This document shows, piece after piece, positions 12,027 through 21,326 of a stretch of DNA of 64,000 nt. A model generated the notes under the pieces. It had not been told where the DNA came from. It was given only the letters and a program-made list of their open reading frames with translations, and searched no databases. The translations under genes were made by a program, and so were the position numbers. The stretch's first letter is position 1, and each line of letters opens with the position of its first letter. This DNA is from Saccharopolyspora_C sp047200635 (lineage in GTDB: Bacteria > Actinomycetota > Actinomycetes > Mycobacteriales > Pseudonocardiaceae), in assembly GCF_047200635.1 (NCBI RefSeq), contig NZ_JBJZOI010000020.1, forward strand, positions 1 to 64,000. The letters run 5' to 3'.

Positions 12027-14693
12027 GTGCAGATTCCGGGGCCCGACACCCGCGTGGTCGAGCTGCGGGTGCACGGCATCCTCGGCACCACCGGGGACGC
12101 GCTGACCGACTCGGTGGCCTCGGTCGACGTCGCGGGTGATGGCGTCGGACGCATCGTGCGCCCCGCCGACCGGCTGCGCAGGCCGGTGCCCGGTCCGATG
12201 CTCACCGCGGGCGACCGGACCGTGCCGCGCATCGTGGAGGGCTACGTCTGGGGCGGCATGACCTCCGGCGGCTGGGCGAAGGCCAGCTGGGCGCTGATGT
12301 TCCCGTTCGCGCTGAGCAACGTGGCGCACTGGATGCTGCCGCCGGCCCGGTCCGGGAGCGCGATCAGCGCGCTGCTGTCCCGCGTGCTGCGGGCGCTGCT
12401 GCGGGTCGGCGCGCTGCTGCTGACGATGCTGTTCGTGGCGCAGCTGTCCGTGGTGCTGCTGGACCTGCTGGCCGCGCAGTGCCTGCGGCCGGGTTCGCAG
12501 TGCCTGAGCTCCGTGCCGGAGTCGCTGCGCGCGGTCCCCCAGGTTCGGGCGCTGCCCGCGGCGCTGCTGCTGGGGCTGGTGGTGCTGCTGATGCACCGGC
12601 TCTCCAGCGCGTCCTGGTCCGTGTCGGGTTCGTGGCGGGCGCTGCGGGCCCCGGCGGCGGACGGTTCGCGGCACGGCGCCCGGGCCCCGGTGCTGCCCGG
12701 TTCGAAGGTGGTGGCCGATCCGGACACCCCCGCGTTGCGCGCGCTGCACGTGACGGGCGCGCTCGCGGTGATCTCGGTGCTGCCGCTGGGCGGACCGCTC
12801 TCGCCGAGCGCGGATCCGCGTTGGCTGCTGGCCGAGCTGCTGCTGGTGCTCTCGCTCGGCGGCACGCTGCTGCTGGACGATCCCAGCGGGATGGGCACCG
12901 GCCCGGTGGCCGCGGTGGTGCGCGGGCTGCTGAGCCGCGCGGTGCGGCGGATCGTGATCGCGGTGGCCGGAGTGCTGGTGTTCGCGGTGGCCGCGGTCCC
13001 GGGTCCGCTGGACGCTCCGCTGCCCGGCTCAGGTGCCACGGTGGACGCGATCACCGTGGGGCTGCTGCTGACGTGCCTGGGCGTGGCGGCGCTGCTGGTG
13101 CCCGCGGCGCTGCTGGCGCGGCCGAGCTGGTCCTCGGTGCCGCGCGACCTGCGTCCCTGGGCGGGCGGCTGGATGGCGGCACCGATGCTGATGGTGGCCG
13201 CCATGCTCGGTGCCGGGTTCGGCGCGGGCCTGGCGCTGAGCCTCCGGCAGGTGCTGCGGGAGCCGGGGCTGGTGCTGCCCGCCGCCTACGACGACGTGGC
13301 GCTGTTCTGGGGCAGCGCGGCGGTGCTCCTGCTGCTGGGCTCGATCGGCTTCGGTTGCTGGCTGCTGATCAGGCGCTGGTTCCCGGCCGCCCCCGACGAC
13401 GTCCCGGACCAGGTGGCGCTGCTGCACGCGGGCAGGCAGCAGGACCAGCGCAACGCGGCGGGATCCTGGCGGATCGCCGAGGCGCAGCGCCGCTACTCGC
13501 ACCACGTGCTGCTGCTGATCGCCGCGGTGCTCACCGCGAGCACCGCGCTGGCGCTGGGGCTGCGGGCCTGGGACTTCCCGCGCACGGAGTGGGCGGACTG
13601 GTTGCGGACGCTGGGGGTGCTGGCGCTGGGCGTGCTCGCCGCGGGGCTGCTGCGCATGGTGCAGCTGGCGGCGAAGGAGCGCACCGCGGGCCGCTACCTG
13701 GGGATCCTCTGCGACCTCACCTTGTTCTGGCCGCGGGAGGCGCACCCGGTGGTGCCGCCGTGCTACGCGCTGAAGGTGGTGCCGGAGCTGGCGGCCCGCG
13801 CGGCCGAGCACCTGGCCGAGCCGGACACCCGGGTGGTGCTGGTCGGGCACAGCCAGGGCAGCCTGCTGGCCGCCGTCGCGACCGCGCGGCTGCTGGAGTC
13901 GCTGCCGGAGGCCGACCGGGAGCGCGTCGGCCTGGTCACCGCGGGTTCGCAGTTGCAGTGGGCCTACCCGCGCGCCTTCCCCGGGGTGGTGCCGCACCAG
14001 TCGCTGCGGGACCTGGCGGGTTCGCTGAACGGGCGCTGGCGCTCGCTGTGCCGCGGGACCGATCCGCTGGGCGGTGCCGTGACGACCTGGAACCGCCAGG
14101 TCTTCGACGGGATGCTGATCGGGGTCGGGCTGCGCCCGGACGGCTCGCAGGGGCCGCTGCCACCCGCGACGCGCGGGCCGACGGGCGCCTTGGTGCTGGG
14201 CGGGGATCACTGGCTGCCCGACCCGCAGCGCGGGCCGTTCTCGTTCCGCCGCTGGGTGCCCGGGGTGCTGGGGCACTCGGACTACAGCGGGGACCCGGAG
14301 TGGGATCGCGCGGTGGCGATGGCCGCCGGGCTGGAGATCCCGGTCCGGGGTGCCACGCTTCCGCTGCGCACCCCGGCCGCGACGGCGGTCGCGCAGGCCG
14401 CCGACCCGCTGGGCGCGCTGGCGGATCCGCGCCGCGCCGCCGATGCCGAACCGGCGAAGGCGGCCGAGCCCGCCGCCCCGGCGCCGCCCCCGGGTGAGGA
14501 GGACTCCTCGGTCTCGGACCTGCTGGGCTGGGACCCGGACCAGGCGGAGTCCGAGGAGGCGCCGGAGCTCGTCGACCAGGAGGAGGACGGGGAGCACGCC
14601 CCGTCCCGCTCGGTGCTGCCGGAGCTCACCGACCCGCGCGGCCGGGCCGCGCCGTGGGAGCGGGGCAACGCCCTGCGCTCGGCGGACCGCTGA
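12027..14693 (+). CDS. Polytopic membrane protein with alpha/beta-hydrolase domain
   Basis: This 888-aa protein starts with an oxyanion-type segment VVELRVHGILG (His16-Gly17). It continues through about ten hydrophobic segments (roughly residues 90-580) and then gives a nucleophile elbow GHSQGS with Ser609. A hydrolase C-terminal part follows, then an acidic, Pro/Ala-rich tail from about 775. The two halves of one hydrolase fold appear split by the membrane region. The natural substrate is unknown; a lipid or ester is plausible. GTG 12027 is chosen because AGGAGG ends six bases before it; an ATG at 12006 is the alternative. Confidence 0.7.
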   Translation: MQIPGPDTRVVELRVHGILGTTGDALTDSVASVDVAGDGVGRIVRPADRLRRPVPGPMLTAGDRTVPRIVEGYVWGGMTSGGWAKASWALMFPFALSNVAHWMLPPARSGSAISALLSRVLRALLRVGALLLTMLFVAQLSVVLLDLLAAQCLRPGSQCLSSVPESLRAVPQVRALPAALLLGLVVLLMHRLSSASWSVSGSWRALRAPAADGSRHGARAPVLPGSKVVADPDTPALRALHVTGALAVISVLPLGGPLSPSADPRWLLAELLLVLSLGGTLLLDDPSGMGTGPVAAVVRGLLSRAVRRIVIAVAGVLVFAVAAVPGPLDAPLPGSGATVDAITVGLLLTCLGVAALLVPAALLARPSWSSVPRDLRPWAGGWMAAPMLMVAAMLGAGFGAGLALSLRQVLREPGLVLPAAYDDVALFWGSAAVLLLLGSIGFGCWLLIRRWFPAAPDDVPDQVALLHAGRQQDQRNAAGSWRIAEAQRRYSHHVLLLIAAVLTASTALALGLRAWDFPRTEWADWLRTLGVLALGVLAAGLLRMVQLAAKERTAGRYLGILCDLTLFWPREAHPVVPPCYALKVVPELAARAAEHLAEPDTRVVLVGHSQGSLLAAVATARLLESLPEADRERVGLVTAGSQLQWAYPRAFPGVVPHQSLRDLAGSLNGRWRSLCRGTDPLGGAVTTWNRQVFDGMLIGVGLRPDGSQGPLPPATRGPTGALVLGGDHWLPDPQRGPFSFRRWVPGVLGHSDYSGDPEWDRAVAMAAGLEIPVRGATLPLRTPAATAVAQAADPLGALADPRRAADAEPAKAAEPAAPAPPPGEEDSSVSDLLGWDPDQAESEEAPELVDQEEDGEHAPSRSVLPELTDPRGRAAPWERGNALRSADR

Positions 14694-14709
14694 GCCCGGC
14701 GTCCCCCGC

Positions 14710-15027
14710 TCACGGCGTGTCCAGGGCGTGCCGCAGCTGGGCCAGCCATTCCAGGTGTCCTCGGATCGCGGACCGGCCGTCCCGGGTGAGCCGGAACCAG
14801 GTGCGGGGCCGTCGCCCCACCGAGCCCTTGCGCACCTCCAGGTAGCCGGCGTCCTCCAGGGCTCGGCTGTGCTTGGAGATCGCGGAGTCGCTCACGCCCA
14901 GCATGTCCCTGGCGGTGGCGAAGTCGACCCATTCCGCGCCTTGCAGCAACGCGCACAGCGCCAGCCGGGGCCCGGTCTCGAAGATCGGTTCCCGTCCCTT
15001 GTCGGAAACCTGCCCGGGCTCGCTCAC
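14710..15027 (-). CDS. Winged-helix transcriptional regulator (HTH_34/MarR-like)
   Basis: This 105-aa single-domain protein has a helix-turn-helix around residues 37-60 (ATARDMLGVSDSAISKHSRA) and a basic wing (RKGSVGRRPRTWFRLT). Small regulators of this type usually repress a neighbouring membrane protein gene. The GTG start overlaps the stop codon of the upstream membrane protein (GTGA at 15024-15027), which supports a two-gene operon. A palindrome just upstream of that operon is the obvious candidate operator. Confidence 0.85.
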   Translation of the reverse strand: MSEPGQVSDKGREPIFETGPRLALCALLQGAEWVDFATARDMLGVSDSAISKHSRALEDAGYLEVRKGSVGRRPRTWFRLTRDGRSAIRGHLEWLAQLRHALDTP

Positions 15028-15491
15028 GGCTGGGCCCTGCCCGCCTCGATGTCCCGGACCATCGCCGATCGGGTCTTGATCTGGGCGACGAACACCACGA
15101 CGACCACCACGGCCAGCACCGCGAACGCGTAGGGGTGCTGGTCCTGGCGGACCAGTGCCCAGATGCCGGCGAACCCGGCCAGGGTGACGCCGTGGCCGGC
15201 GAGCCAGATCGGCCGGGCGCTCGGGTAGGCGCTGATCCGCTTGGGGAGGTAGACCCCGGACCGGCGGCGCCGGTACCAGGAGTAGAGCGCCGATCCGATG
15301 CCCAGCGCCGCGATCACCCAGGACAGGTAGGGGGTCGTGGGGGCGGTGAACCAGCTCAGCCAGATCGGGACGCCGGCGAACACGACGAGGGCCGCTCCGT
15401 AGAGCACCCAGTAGGCGGCGGGGAAGCGCGCGTGGTCGGCGATGCGGCGGCGCGCGTCGGCGACCTGGTCGAGTTCCGGGGTGTTGGACAT
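15024..15491 (-). CDS. Four-TM membrane protein of unknown function
   Basis: This 155-aa protein begins MSNTPELDQVADARRRI and has four predicted membrane segments, with a basic YRRRRSGVYLPKR loop between the second and third. It resembles the small integral membrane proteins commonly paired with PadR/HTH_34 regulators. The frame is open to 15560, but the ATG at 15491 follows a GGGGGTG-like ribosome site and gives the expected N-terminus. The function is unknown. It is translationally coupled to the winged-helix regulator downstream. Confidence 0.8.
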   Translation of the reverse strand: MSNTPELDQVADARRRIADHARFPAAYWVLYGAALVVFAGVPIWLSWFTAPTTPYLSWVIAALGIGSALYSWYRRRRSGVYLPKRISAYPSARPIWLAGHGVTLAGFAGIWALVRQDQHPYAFAVLAVVVVVVFVAQIKTRSAMVRDIEAGRAQP

Positions 15492-15515
15492 GGGGGTGAT
15501 CTCCGATCTCCGCTT

Positions 15516-15533
15516 ACTTTCGATATGGAAAGT
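15516..15533. promoter_or_regulatory. 18-bp near-perfect palindrome, candidate operator
   Basis: ACTTTC (15516-15521) and GAAAGT (15528-15533) flank an AT-rich six-base centre, 25 bp upstream of the 15491 start codon. It is strikingly AT-rich for this genome. The position over the likely promoter suggests autoregulation by the winged-helix protein encoded in the same operon; that is inference. Confidence 0.55.
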
Positions 15534-15587
15534 GTACGCACATCGGGAAGTAGATGCCAAGTGCCCGCGCCGGACCGCGCGCAGCGA

Positions 15588-15626
15588 AGCGGACCCGCTC
15601 CCCCGGGACGGGAGAACGGGTCCGCT
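15588..15626. terminator. Extended intergenic hairpin
   Basis: Outer stem 15588-15597 pairs with 15617-15626, and an inner CTCCC/GGGAG pairing extends it. It lies between the permease gene and the four-TM protein gene and may be a second terminator for the permease transcript. Confidence 0.45.
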
Positions 15627-15719
15627 GCTTCAGGAGAACGTCCGGCTCCGGGCGGGAACCGAACCGGTTGGCGCCCGCTCAACGCCGCGAGGCGCTGAGC
15701 TCCGGCGACCGGCACCGGC

Positions 15720-15744
15720 GGCCCGGCCCGCTGCGGGCCGGGCC
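15720..15744 (-). terminator. Permease gene terminator
   Basis: A perfect 10-bp GC stem (15720-15729 with 15735-15744) and 5-nt loop begin 12 bp beyond the permease stop codon on the minus strand. Confidence 0.65.
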
Positions 15745-15755
15745 GGGACCACCGA

Positions 15756-17267
15756 TCAGACCGAGCCGCCCGCGGAGATGTCGCCGCGCTGCTGGGCGCC
15801 GAGGCGGGAGTGCTTGCGGCTGTAGAGGAAGTACACCACCACGCCCGCGACCATCCACACCAGGAACCGCACCCAGGTCAGCGCGGTCAGGTTCAGCATC
15901 AGCCACAGGCAGGCGATGATCGCCAGGATCGGGATCGCGGGCACCAGCGGCGCCTTGAACCCGCGCGGCAGGTCGGGGCGGGTGCGACGCAGCACGATGA
16001 CGCCGGCGGAGACGAGGATGAACGCGAACAGCGTGCCCACGTTGACCATCTCTTCGAGCTTCTCCGCCGGGAACAGCGCCGCGGCGAGCGCCACGACCCC
16101 GCCGACGATCAGCGTCGCGCGGACCGGGGTGCCCTCCGCGCCCGTCTTCGCCAGCCCGCGCGGCAGCAGGCCGTCGCGGGACATCGCGAACAGGATCCGG
16201 ACCTGGCCGAGGAACATGACCATGACCACCGTGGTGAGACCGGCCAGCGCGCCGACCGTGACCACCCCGGCGGCCCAGGTGATGCCGTTGATCTCGAACG
16301 CGGTGGCCAGCGTGGCCTTCTCGCCGTTCACGGTGGCCAGCTCGGTGTAGTTGACCATGCCGGTCACCACGACGGCGACGGCGACGTAGAGCACGGTGAC
16401 GATGGCCAGCGAGCCGAAGATGCCGCGCGGCGCGTCGCGCTGCGGGTTGCGGGTCTCCTCGGCGGTGGTGGCCACCACGTCGAAACCGATGAACGCGAAG
16501 AAGACCAGCGAGGCGCCGGCCAGCAGGCCGAACACGCCGTAGCTGCTCGTCTCGCCGCCCAGCAGCAGCGACAGCAGCGACTGGTCGAGCTTCGAGGCAC
16601 CCTCGACGCTCTCCTGCGCCGGCGGGATGAACGGCGTGTAGTTGGCGGGCTTGATGTACGCGAGGCCGACCACGACGACCAGCAGCACGACGAACACCTT
16701 GATGGCGCTGATCACGAGGCTGACCCGCGCGGAGAGCTTGGTGCCGATCGCGAGGACGGTGGTGAGCCCGGCGATGAGCAGCAACGCGCCCCAGTCGAAC
16801 TGCAACGGCCCCAGTTCGAGCTTGGTCGGCACCCCGTTGATCCCGACCAGCTGGAGGACCTGCTGCAGGTAGCTCGACCAGCCCTTGCTGACCGCCGCCG
16901 CGGCGACGGCGAACTCCAGGATCAGGTCCCAGCCGATGATCCACGCGATGAACTCGCCGAAGGTGGCGTACGAGTAGGTGTAGGCGCTGCCCGCGACCGG
17001 AACGGTCGAGGCGAACTCCGCGTAGCAGACCGCGGCGAGCCCGCAGGCGATCGCGGCCATGACGAAGGACAGCGACACCGACGGCCCGGTCACGTCACCC
17101 GCGGTGGACGCGGCGAGCGTGAAGATGCCCGCACCGATGACCACCGAAACACCGAAGACCATCAGGTCCCAGGCACCGAGGTTCTTGCGGAGCTTCGTGT
17201 CCGGCTCGTCGGTATCTTTGATCGATTGCTCGACCGACTTGGTTCGCCACAGCCCGGTCCCTGGCAC
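15756..17267 (-). CDS. APC-family amino acid permease
   Basis: This 503-aa membrane transporter has about 12 or more hydrophobic segments. The APC hallmark GVSVVIGAGIFTLAAS is near residues 39-54, and the TM8 region reads FFAFIGFDVVATTAEETRNP. The layout (short soluble N-terminus with a charged DTKLRKNLGAWDL stretch) fits the cationic amino acid transporter (CAT/YfnA-like) branch. The exact substrate cannot be read from the sequence. The GTG start is preceded by GGAGGG. The gene is flanked by its own terminator and looks monocistronic. Confidence 0.9.
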   Translation of the reverse strand: MPGTGLWRTKSVEQSIKDTDEPDTKLRKNLGAWDLMVFGVSVVIGAGIFTLAASTAGDVTGPSVSLSFVMAAIACGLAAVCYAEFASTVPVAGSAYTYSYATFGEFIAWIIGWDLILEFAVAAAAVSKGWSSYLQQVLQLVGINGVPTKLELGPLQFDWGALLLIAGLTTVLAIGTKLSARVSLVISAIKVFVVLLVVVVGLAYIKPANYTPFIPPAQESVEGASKLDQSLLSLLLGGETSSYGVFGLLAGASLVFFAFIGFDVVATTAEETRNPQRDAPRGIFGSLAIVTVLYVAVAVVVTGMVNYTELATVNGEKATLATAFEINGITWAAGVVTVGALAGLTTVVMVMFLGQVRILFAMSRDGLLPRGLAKTGAEGTPVRATLIVGGVVALAAALFPAEKLEEMVNVGTLFAFILVSAGVIVLRRTRPDLPRGFKAPLVPAIPILAIIACLWLMLNLTALTWVRFLVWMVAGVVVYFLYSRKHSRLGAQQRGDISAGGSV

Positions 17268-17548
17268 TGTCGCCCTCCTCTTCCAACCCGAATGGTGGAA
17301 CGCACCCTAGCGGGGGAGTGTCGCACCGCATTCGCCCGAAAACAGTGTGGCGGGAGGAATTCGTTAATGCTCTGTGACCGGCCCGGCCAGCCGGAGGACG
17401 TCTTGATCCGCCGAATGCGCCGAAGTGATCACTGTCCGCACACAGCGGACCCGTCCACGCAGGTAAACGAGCCGCGACCCGAACAATTTCCCGGTTATCC
17501 GGAGATCATCGGGAAAGCCCGCGCGAGTGCGGAAAGATCTGCGGGGAA

Positions 17549-18499
17549 TCAGTCGCGAACCGCGTCGATCTCCGCGTTCGCCGGTTCCGAATCGGACCGG
17601 TCCAGATCGGGTTCGAGGTAGATCAGCCGGGCCGCGGGAACCGCCGCGCGGACCCGCGCCTCGGCGGCGTCGATCTCCCCCGCGACCTCAGCCACGGACA
17701 GCGACGGGGCCAGGCCGATCTTCGCGGCGATCAGCAGCTCGTCCGGGCCGAGGTACTGGGTGCGGATGTGGATCACCTTGAGCACCTGGTCACCGCGCAG
17801 CTCACCGACGATCTCGTCCAGCACCGAGCGGGTCGCCCCCTCGCCGATGAGCAGGCTCTTGGTCTCGACGATGAGCACGATCGCGATCACGCCCAGCAGC
17901 AGGCCGATGCCGACGGTGCCGATGCCGTCGTAGACCGGGTTCCCGGTGAGCACGGCCAGCCCCACCCCGCTGAGCGCGAGCACCAGGCCCAGCAGCGCGC
18001 CCGCGTCCTCCAGCAGCACCACCGGCAGCTCCGGGGTCTTGGCCTGGCGGATGAACTGCCACCAGCCCAGCTCACCCTTGATCAGGCGGGACTCCTTGAT
18101 AGCGGTGGTGAAGCTGTAGGACTCCAGCGCGACGGCCAGCACCAGGATCACCACCGCCACCAGCGGCGAGGTCAGCGGCTCCGGGTGCTGGATCTTGTGG
18201 ATGCCCTCGTAGAGCGCGAACACCGAGCCGAGGCTGAACAGCAGCAGCGCCACGACGAACGAGTAGAAGTAGCGGTCCCGCCCGTAGCCGAAGGGGTGCT
18301 CCGCCGTCGGACGGCGCACCGAGGTGCGCTTGCCGAGCAGCAGCAGGCCCTGGTTGGAGGTGTCGGCCACCGAGTGCACCGACTCGGCCAGCATCGACGA
18401 GGACCCGGTGAGCAGGAACCCGCCGAACTTGGCCACCGCGATGCCCGCGTTCGCGGCCAGCGCCGCCAGGATCGCCTTGGTTCCGCCGCCTGCTGACAC
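17549..18499 (-). CDS. Cation diffusion facilitator family transporter
   Basis: This 316-aa inner-membrane divalent-cation/proton antiporter has six hydrophobic segments. The TM2 signature ESVHSVADTSNQ carries the His/Asp metal ligands, and TM5 carries LLEDAGALLGL. A cytoplasmic C-terminal domain follows. This subgroup usually exports Zn or related metals; specificity is not proven here. The GTG start at 18499 has GGGAG upstream. The frame extends 27 residues further, with no similarity to the family. The gene is 84 bp downstream of manA on the same strand and could be cotranscribed. Confidence 0.88.
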   Translation of the reverse strand: MSAGGGTKAILAALAANAGIAVAKFGGFLLTGSSSMLAESVHSVADTSNQGLLLLGKRTSVRRPTAEHPFGYGRDRYFYSFVVALLLFSLGSVFALYEGIHKIQHPEPLTSPLVAVVILVLAVALESYSFTTAIKESRLIKGELGWWQFIRQAKTPELPVVLLEDAGALLGLVLALSGVGLAVLTGNPVYDGIGTVGIGLLLGVIAIVLIVETKSLLIGEGATRSVLDEIVGELRGDQVLKVIHIRTQYLGPDELLIAAKIGLAPSLSVAEVAGEIDAAEARVRAAVPAARLIYLEPDLDRSDSEPANAEIDAVRD

Positions 18500-18583
18500 G
18501 TCCCGCTCCCGGAGCTCGATGGTCAAGTCCCCGGGAATGTACCGGCACGAACCGCCCGCGCAGGACGCTGTCGGGCACACCGC

Positions 18584-19816
18584 TCAGCGGTGAGCGCCCG
18601 CCGCGGCGCGGAACAGCTGGGCGGTGCCGTCCGGGCACACCGGGCGGGCCAGCACCGCCGGGTCCGAGGCCGCCAGCCACACCGACTGGCCCTTGCCCAG
18701 CTCCAGCTCCGCCCCGTCGGCGGTGGACAGCAGCAGCGCGCCCCGGGTGCACAGCAGGATCTGCGGACCCGGCGAGTCCAGCCGGACCGCCGTCGCGTTC
18801 GCGGGGGACCAGTCGACCCGGGACAGCCGGAACTCCTCCGCCGGGGTCTGGTAGACGGTGAGGTTGCCGTCCAACGACTCCCCCTTGTGCACCCGCATGT
18901 CCCCGCTGGTGAAGTCGAGCACCCGCAGCAGCTCCGGCACGTCCACGTGCTTCGGGGTGAGCCCGCAGCGCAGGATGTTGTCCGAGTTCGCGAGGATCTC
19001 GACCCCGGTGCCCTGGAGGTAGGCGTGCAGGTTGCCGGCGGGCAGGTAGATCGCCTCGCCGGGCTGCAGCACCAGCCGGTTCAGCAGCAGGCTGGCCAGC
19101 ACCCCGGCGTCGTTCGGGTAGGCCTCCCCCAGCTCCAGCACGGTGCGGCACTCCAGGGCGAACTCGCCGTGCTCCCGCACGTGGCGGACGCAGGCGTCCA
19201 GCAGTTCCGGCAGCACCTCGCGCAGGTAGTGCTCGGGCAGCGTGATCCACGTGGTAAACAGCGCCCGCAGCCCGTCGGGATCGGGCTGGGCGGCGAGCAG
19301 GCCCGTGTGCGCGCGCAGGCTCGGCACGTCCAGCTCGCCGAGCAGGCGCACGGTGCGCTGGGCCTCGCGGAAGCCGGCGAGCGCGTGGAACTCGGTGAGC
19401 GCGCAGATCAGCTCGGGCTTGGCGGTCGGGTCCGGGTAGTTCCGGTTCGGCGCGTTGCGCGGGATGCCCGCGCGCTCCTCCCGCTCGAAGCCCTCCGCGG
19501 CCTGCTCCGGCGAGGGGTGGGCTTGCAGGCTCAGCGGCTCGTTCGCGGCGAGGACCTTGAGCAGGAACGGCAGCCGGGTCCCCCAGCGCTCGGTGCACTC
19601 CGGGCCGAGGTGGTGCGCCGGGTCCGCGTCGAGCAGGGACAGCAGCGACTCCTCGGACCCGTCCGAGCGCACCAGCCTCGACGGATCCCCCGGGTGCGCC
19701 CCCATCCAGAGCTCGGCCTCGGGATGCGGAGTGGGGACCGGTCGGCCGAGCAGGTCCGCGATAGCGGTACGCGAGCCCCAGGCGTAGGGGCGCACCGCGT
19801 TCCGCAGCAACTCCAC
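18584..19816 (-). CDS. manA: Mannose-6-phosphate isomerase, class I
   Basis: This 410-aa enzyme interconverts fructose-6-phosphate and mannose-6-phosphate, feeding GDP-mannose for mannolipids and glycans. Zinc-site residues are visible in LQAHPSPEQA (Gln/His) and in GEAIYLPAGNLHAYLQG (Glu/His). GTG 19816 (VELLRNAVRPYAWGS) has an AAGGA ribosome site and matches the usual N-terminus. The open frame upstream is Arg-rich and untypical. It follows tobH and manB, as in Rv3255c-Rv3257c. Confidence 0.95.
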   Translation of the reverse strand: MELLRNAVRPYAWGSRTAIADLLGRPVPTPHPEAELWMGAHPGDPSRLVRSDGSEESLLSLLDADPAHHLGPECTERWGTRLPFLLKVLAANEPLSLQAHPSPEQAAEGFEREERAGIPRNAPNRNYPDPTAKPELICALTEFHALAGFREAQRTVRLLGELDVPSLRAHTGLLAAQPDPDGLRALFTTWITLPEHYLREVLPELLDACVRHVREHGEFALECRTVLELGEAYPNDAGVLASLLLNRLVLQPGEAIYLPAGNLHAYLQGTGVEILANSDNILRCGLTPKHVDVPELLRVLDFTSGDMRVHKGESLDGNLTVYQTPAEEFRLSRVDWSPANATAVRLDSPGPQILLCTRGALLLSTADGAELELGKGQSVWLAASDPAVLARPVCPDGTAQLFRAAAGAHR

Positions 19817-19975
19817 AGTCCTTCTCGCTCTCTTCACCGCCGGCCGCGCGTCCCGCGCGCACCCCGGCGCCCGCTTCCGACCGGCTTCCCGGCGACCGCC
19901 CGACCAAGGACAGCGCCGCTCCGCCACCAGTGCATCAGGGGTCACCCCGGAAATCGTCCAGGGTTCCCCGCCCGG

Positions 19976-21049
19976 TCAGTGCACCGCGAGCGCCTGCCTG
20001 CCCGGTCCCCCGAGCGTGCCTGCCGCGAGGCCCAGGTAGACCGCGGCGAGATCGAACCGCAATGCGAGCAGCGCCACCCGAGGCGCCGCCTCCGCCCGCA
20101 CCGACTCACCGGGCGCGACCAGGTCCGCGCTGGGCAGCGCTCCCGTGGCGGCCCGCTCGTCGGTCTCCGCCCGCGCGTCGTGCTGGGTGCTGATGAGGAA
20201 GACGCGCGACGCCGCGCCCCGGTCCTCGTCGGGGTCGGCGAACAGGTCCGAGCCGGACTCGGCCACCGCGCGGTACAGGGCGTGCCTGGTCGCCGCCTGG
20301 GGCAGGCTCGTCACGTCGCAGGCGAGCGCCGCGTGCACGCCGAGCGCGTAGCTCCCGTGGCCCGCGACGGCGGTGGTGAGCCCGTCGACGCCCCACAGCA
20401 GCGGGGCGTGGTCGGCGAGCCGCAGCGCCAGCGACTTCGCCGGGTTCATCAGCGGCTCCTGGCCGGGGTGCGCGCGCTCGGCCTCCCGGTCCAGCTCGTC
20501 GGCGAGCTGGTCGGTGTCGCAGCGCACGAGCCCGAGCGCGACGAGCACGCACACGCCGACGGTGAACACGTGCGCGAAGGTGAGCTCCTCCGGCACCGGC
20601 AACCGGGGCGGCAGCACCTTCGCCCGGCCCGCGCCGGACGCGGCGACGGGCCCGTCCGCGGGGGCGGCGAGGACCACCGAGGCGCCGCGCCGGGTCGCGG
20701 TGGCCACGCCCTCCGCGAGCACCGGGTCACCGGGGTCGGGGGTGTGCGCGAACAGCACGTCGAGCGGCCCGATCCAGGCGGGCACGGCCTCGGCCACCAC
20801 CACCGGCACCGGACAGGCCGGTCCGGTCAGGGCGGCGAGCACCGCGCACACCGAGCGGCCGAGGCCGGGGCGGGCCACCAGCACCAGCGAGCGGGGCCTG
20901 CCGTCGGCGAGGTCGTCGAAGTTCGCCTCGTGCGCGCTCTCGGCGGCCGCGCGGACCTGCGCGCCCGCGAGCGCGGCGGCGCGCAGCAGCCCGCGCGAGT
21001 CGGCCTCAACGATCCGCTCGGGGTCGTCGAAGAGGGTGTCGTCGAGCAC
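19976..21049 (-). CDS. tobH: TobH-like SIS-domain protein
   Basis: This 357-aa protein, lying between manB and manA, corresponds in position and pattern to Rv3256c (TobH), a degenerate SIS / phosphosugar-isomerase-like protein. An N-terminal LFDDPERIVEADSRGLLRAA segment leads into two alpha/beta lobes (SLVLVARPGLGRS; PVPVVVAEAVPAWIGPLDVLF). The catalytic role is unproven; the context suggests mannose-phosphate metabolism. Six bases separate it from the Trm112-like gene upstream, so they are cotranscribed. Confidence 0.85.
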   Translation of the reverse strand: MLDDTLFDDPERIVEADSRGLLRAAALAGAQVRAAAESAHEANFDDLADGRPRSLVLVARPGLGRSVCAVLAALTGPACPVPVVVAEAVPAWIGPLDVLFAHTPDPGDPVLAEGVATATRRGASVVLAAPADGPVAASGAGRAKVLPPRLPVPEELTFAHVFTVGVCVLVALGLVRCDTDQLADELDREAERAHPGQEPLMNPAKSLALRLADHAPLLWGVDGLTTAVAGHGSYALGVHAALACDVTSLPQAATRHALYRAVAESGSDLFADPDEDRGAASRVFLISTQHDARAETDERAATGALPSADLVAPGESVRAEAAPRVALLALRFDLAAVYLGLAAGTLGGPGRQALAVH

Positions 21050-21055
21050 CGGAGG

Positions 21056-21274
21056 TCACCTCTCCCCGGTCGCGCCGGGTTCCTCGGGGCCGTCGACGGC
21101 CTCGTCCAGCAGCAGCACCGGGATGCCGTCCCGGACGGGGTAGCCGCGGCCGCACTCGGTGCACCTCAGGTGCTCCTCTCGCCCTGCTCCGGCGGCCTCG
21201 ACGCGCAAGGCGCCGTGGTCCGGCGCCGGGCAGGCGAGGATCTCCAGCAACGTCGATTCCAGGGCCACGGCCAC
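21056..21274 (-). CDS. Trm112-family zinc-ribbon-like protein
   Basis: This 72-aa protein has the Trm112 core: LLEILACPAPDHGAL near the N-terminus, then LRCTECGRGYPVRDGIPVLL. Cysteines in ACP and CTEC could bind zinc, but the first pair is reduced to one Cys. In other organisms Trm112 proteins activate methyltransferases; the bacterial role is unclear. GTG 21274 is chosen because an AGGAGG site lies upstream; GTG 21268 is the alternative. It lies between manB and tobH in one operon. Confidence 0.8.
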   Translation of the reverse strand: MAVALESTLLEILACPAPDHGALRVEAAGAGREEHLRCTECGRGYPVRDGIPVLLLDEAVDGPEEPGATGER

Positions 21275-21326
21275 GTTCCCTCCTGAGTCCACACCCGGTC
21301 CACGCCCAGCGGGCGGCGGCACGCCG

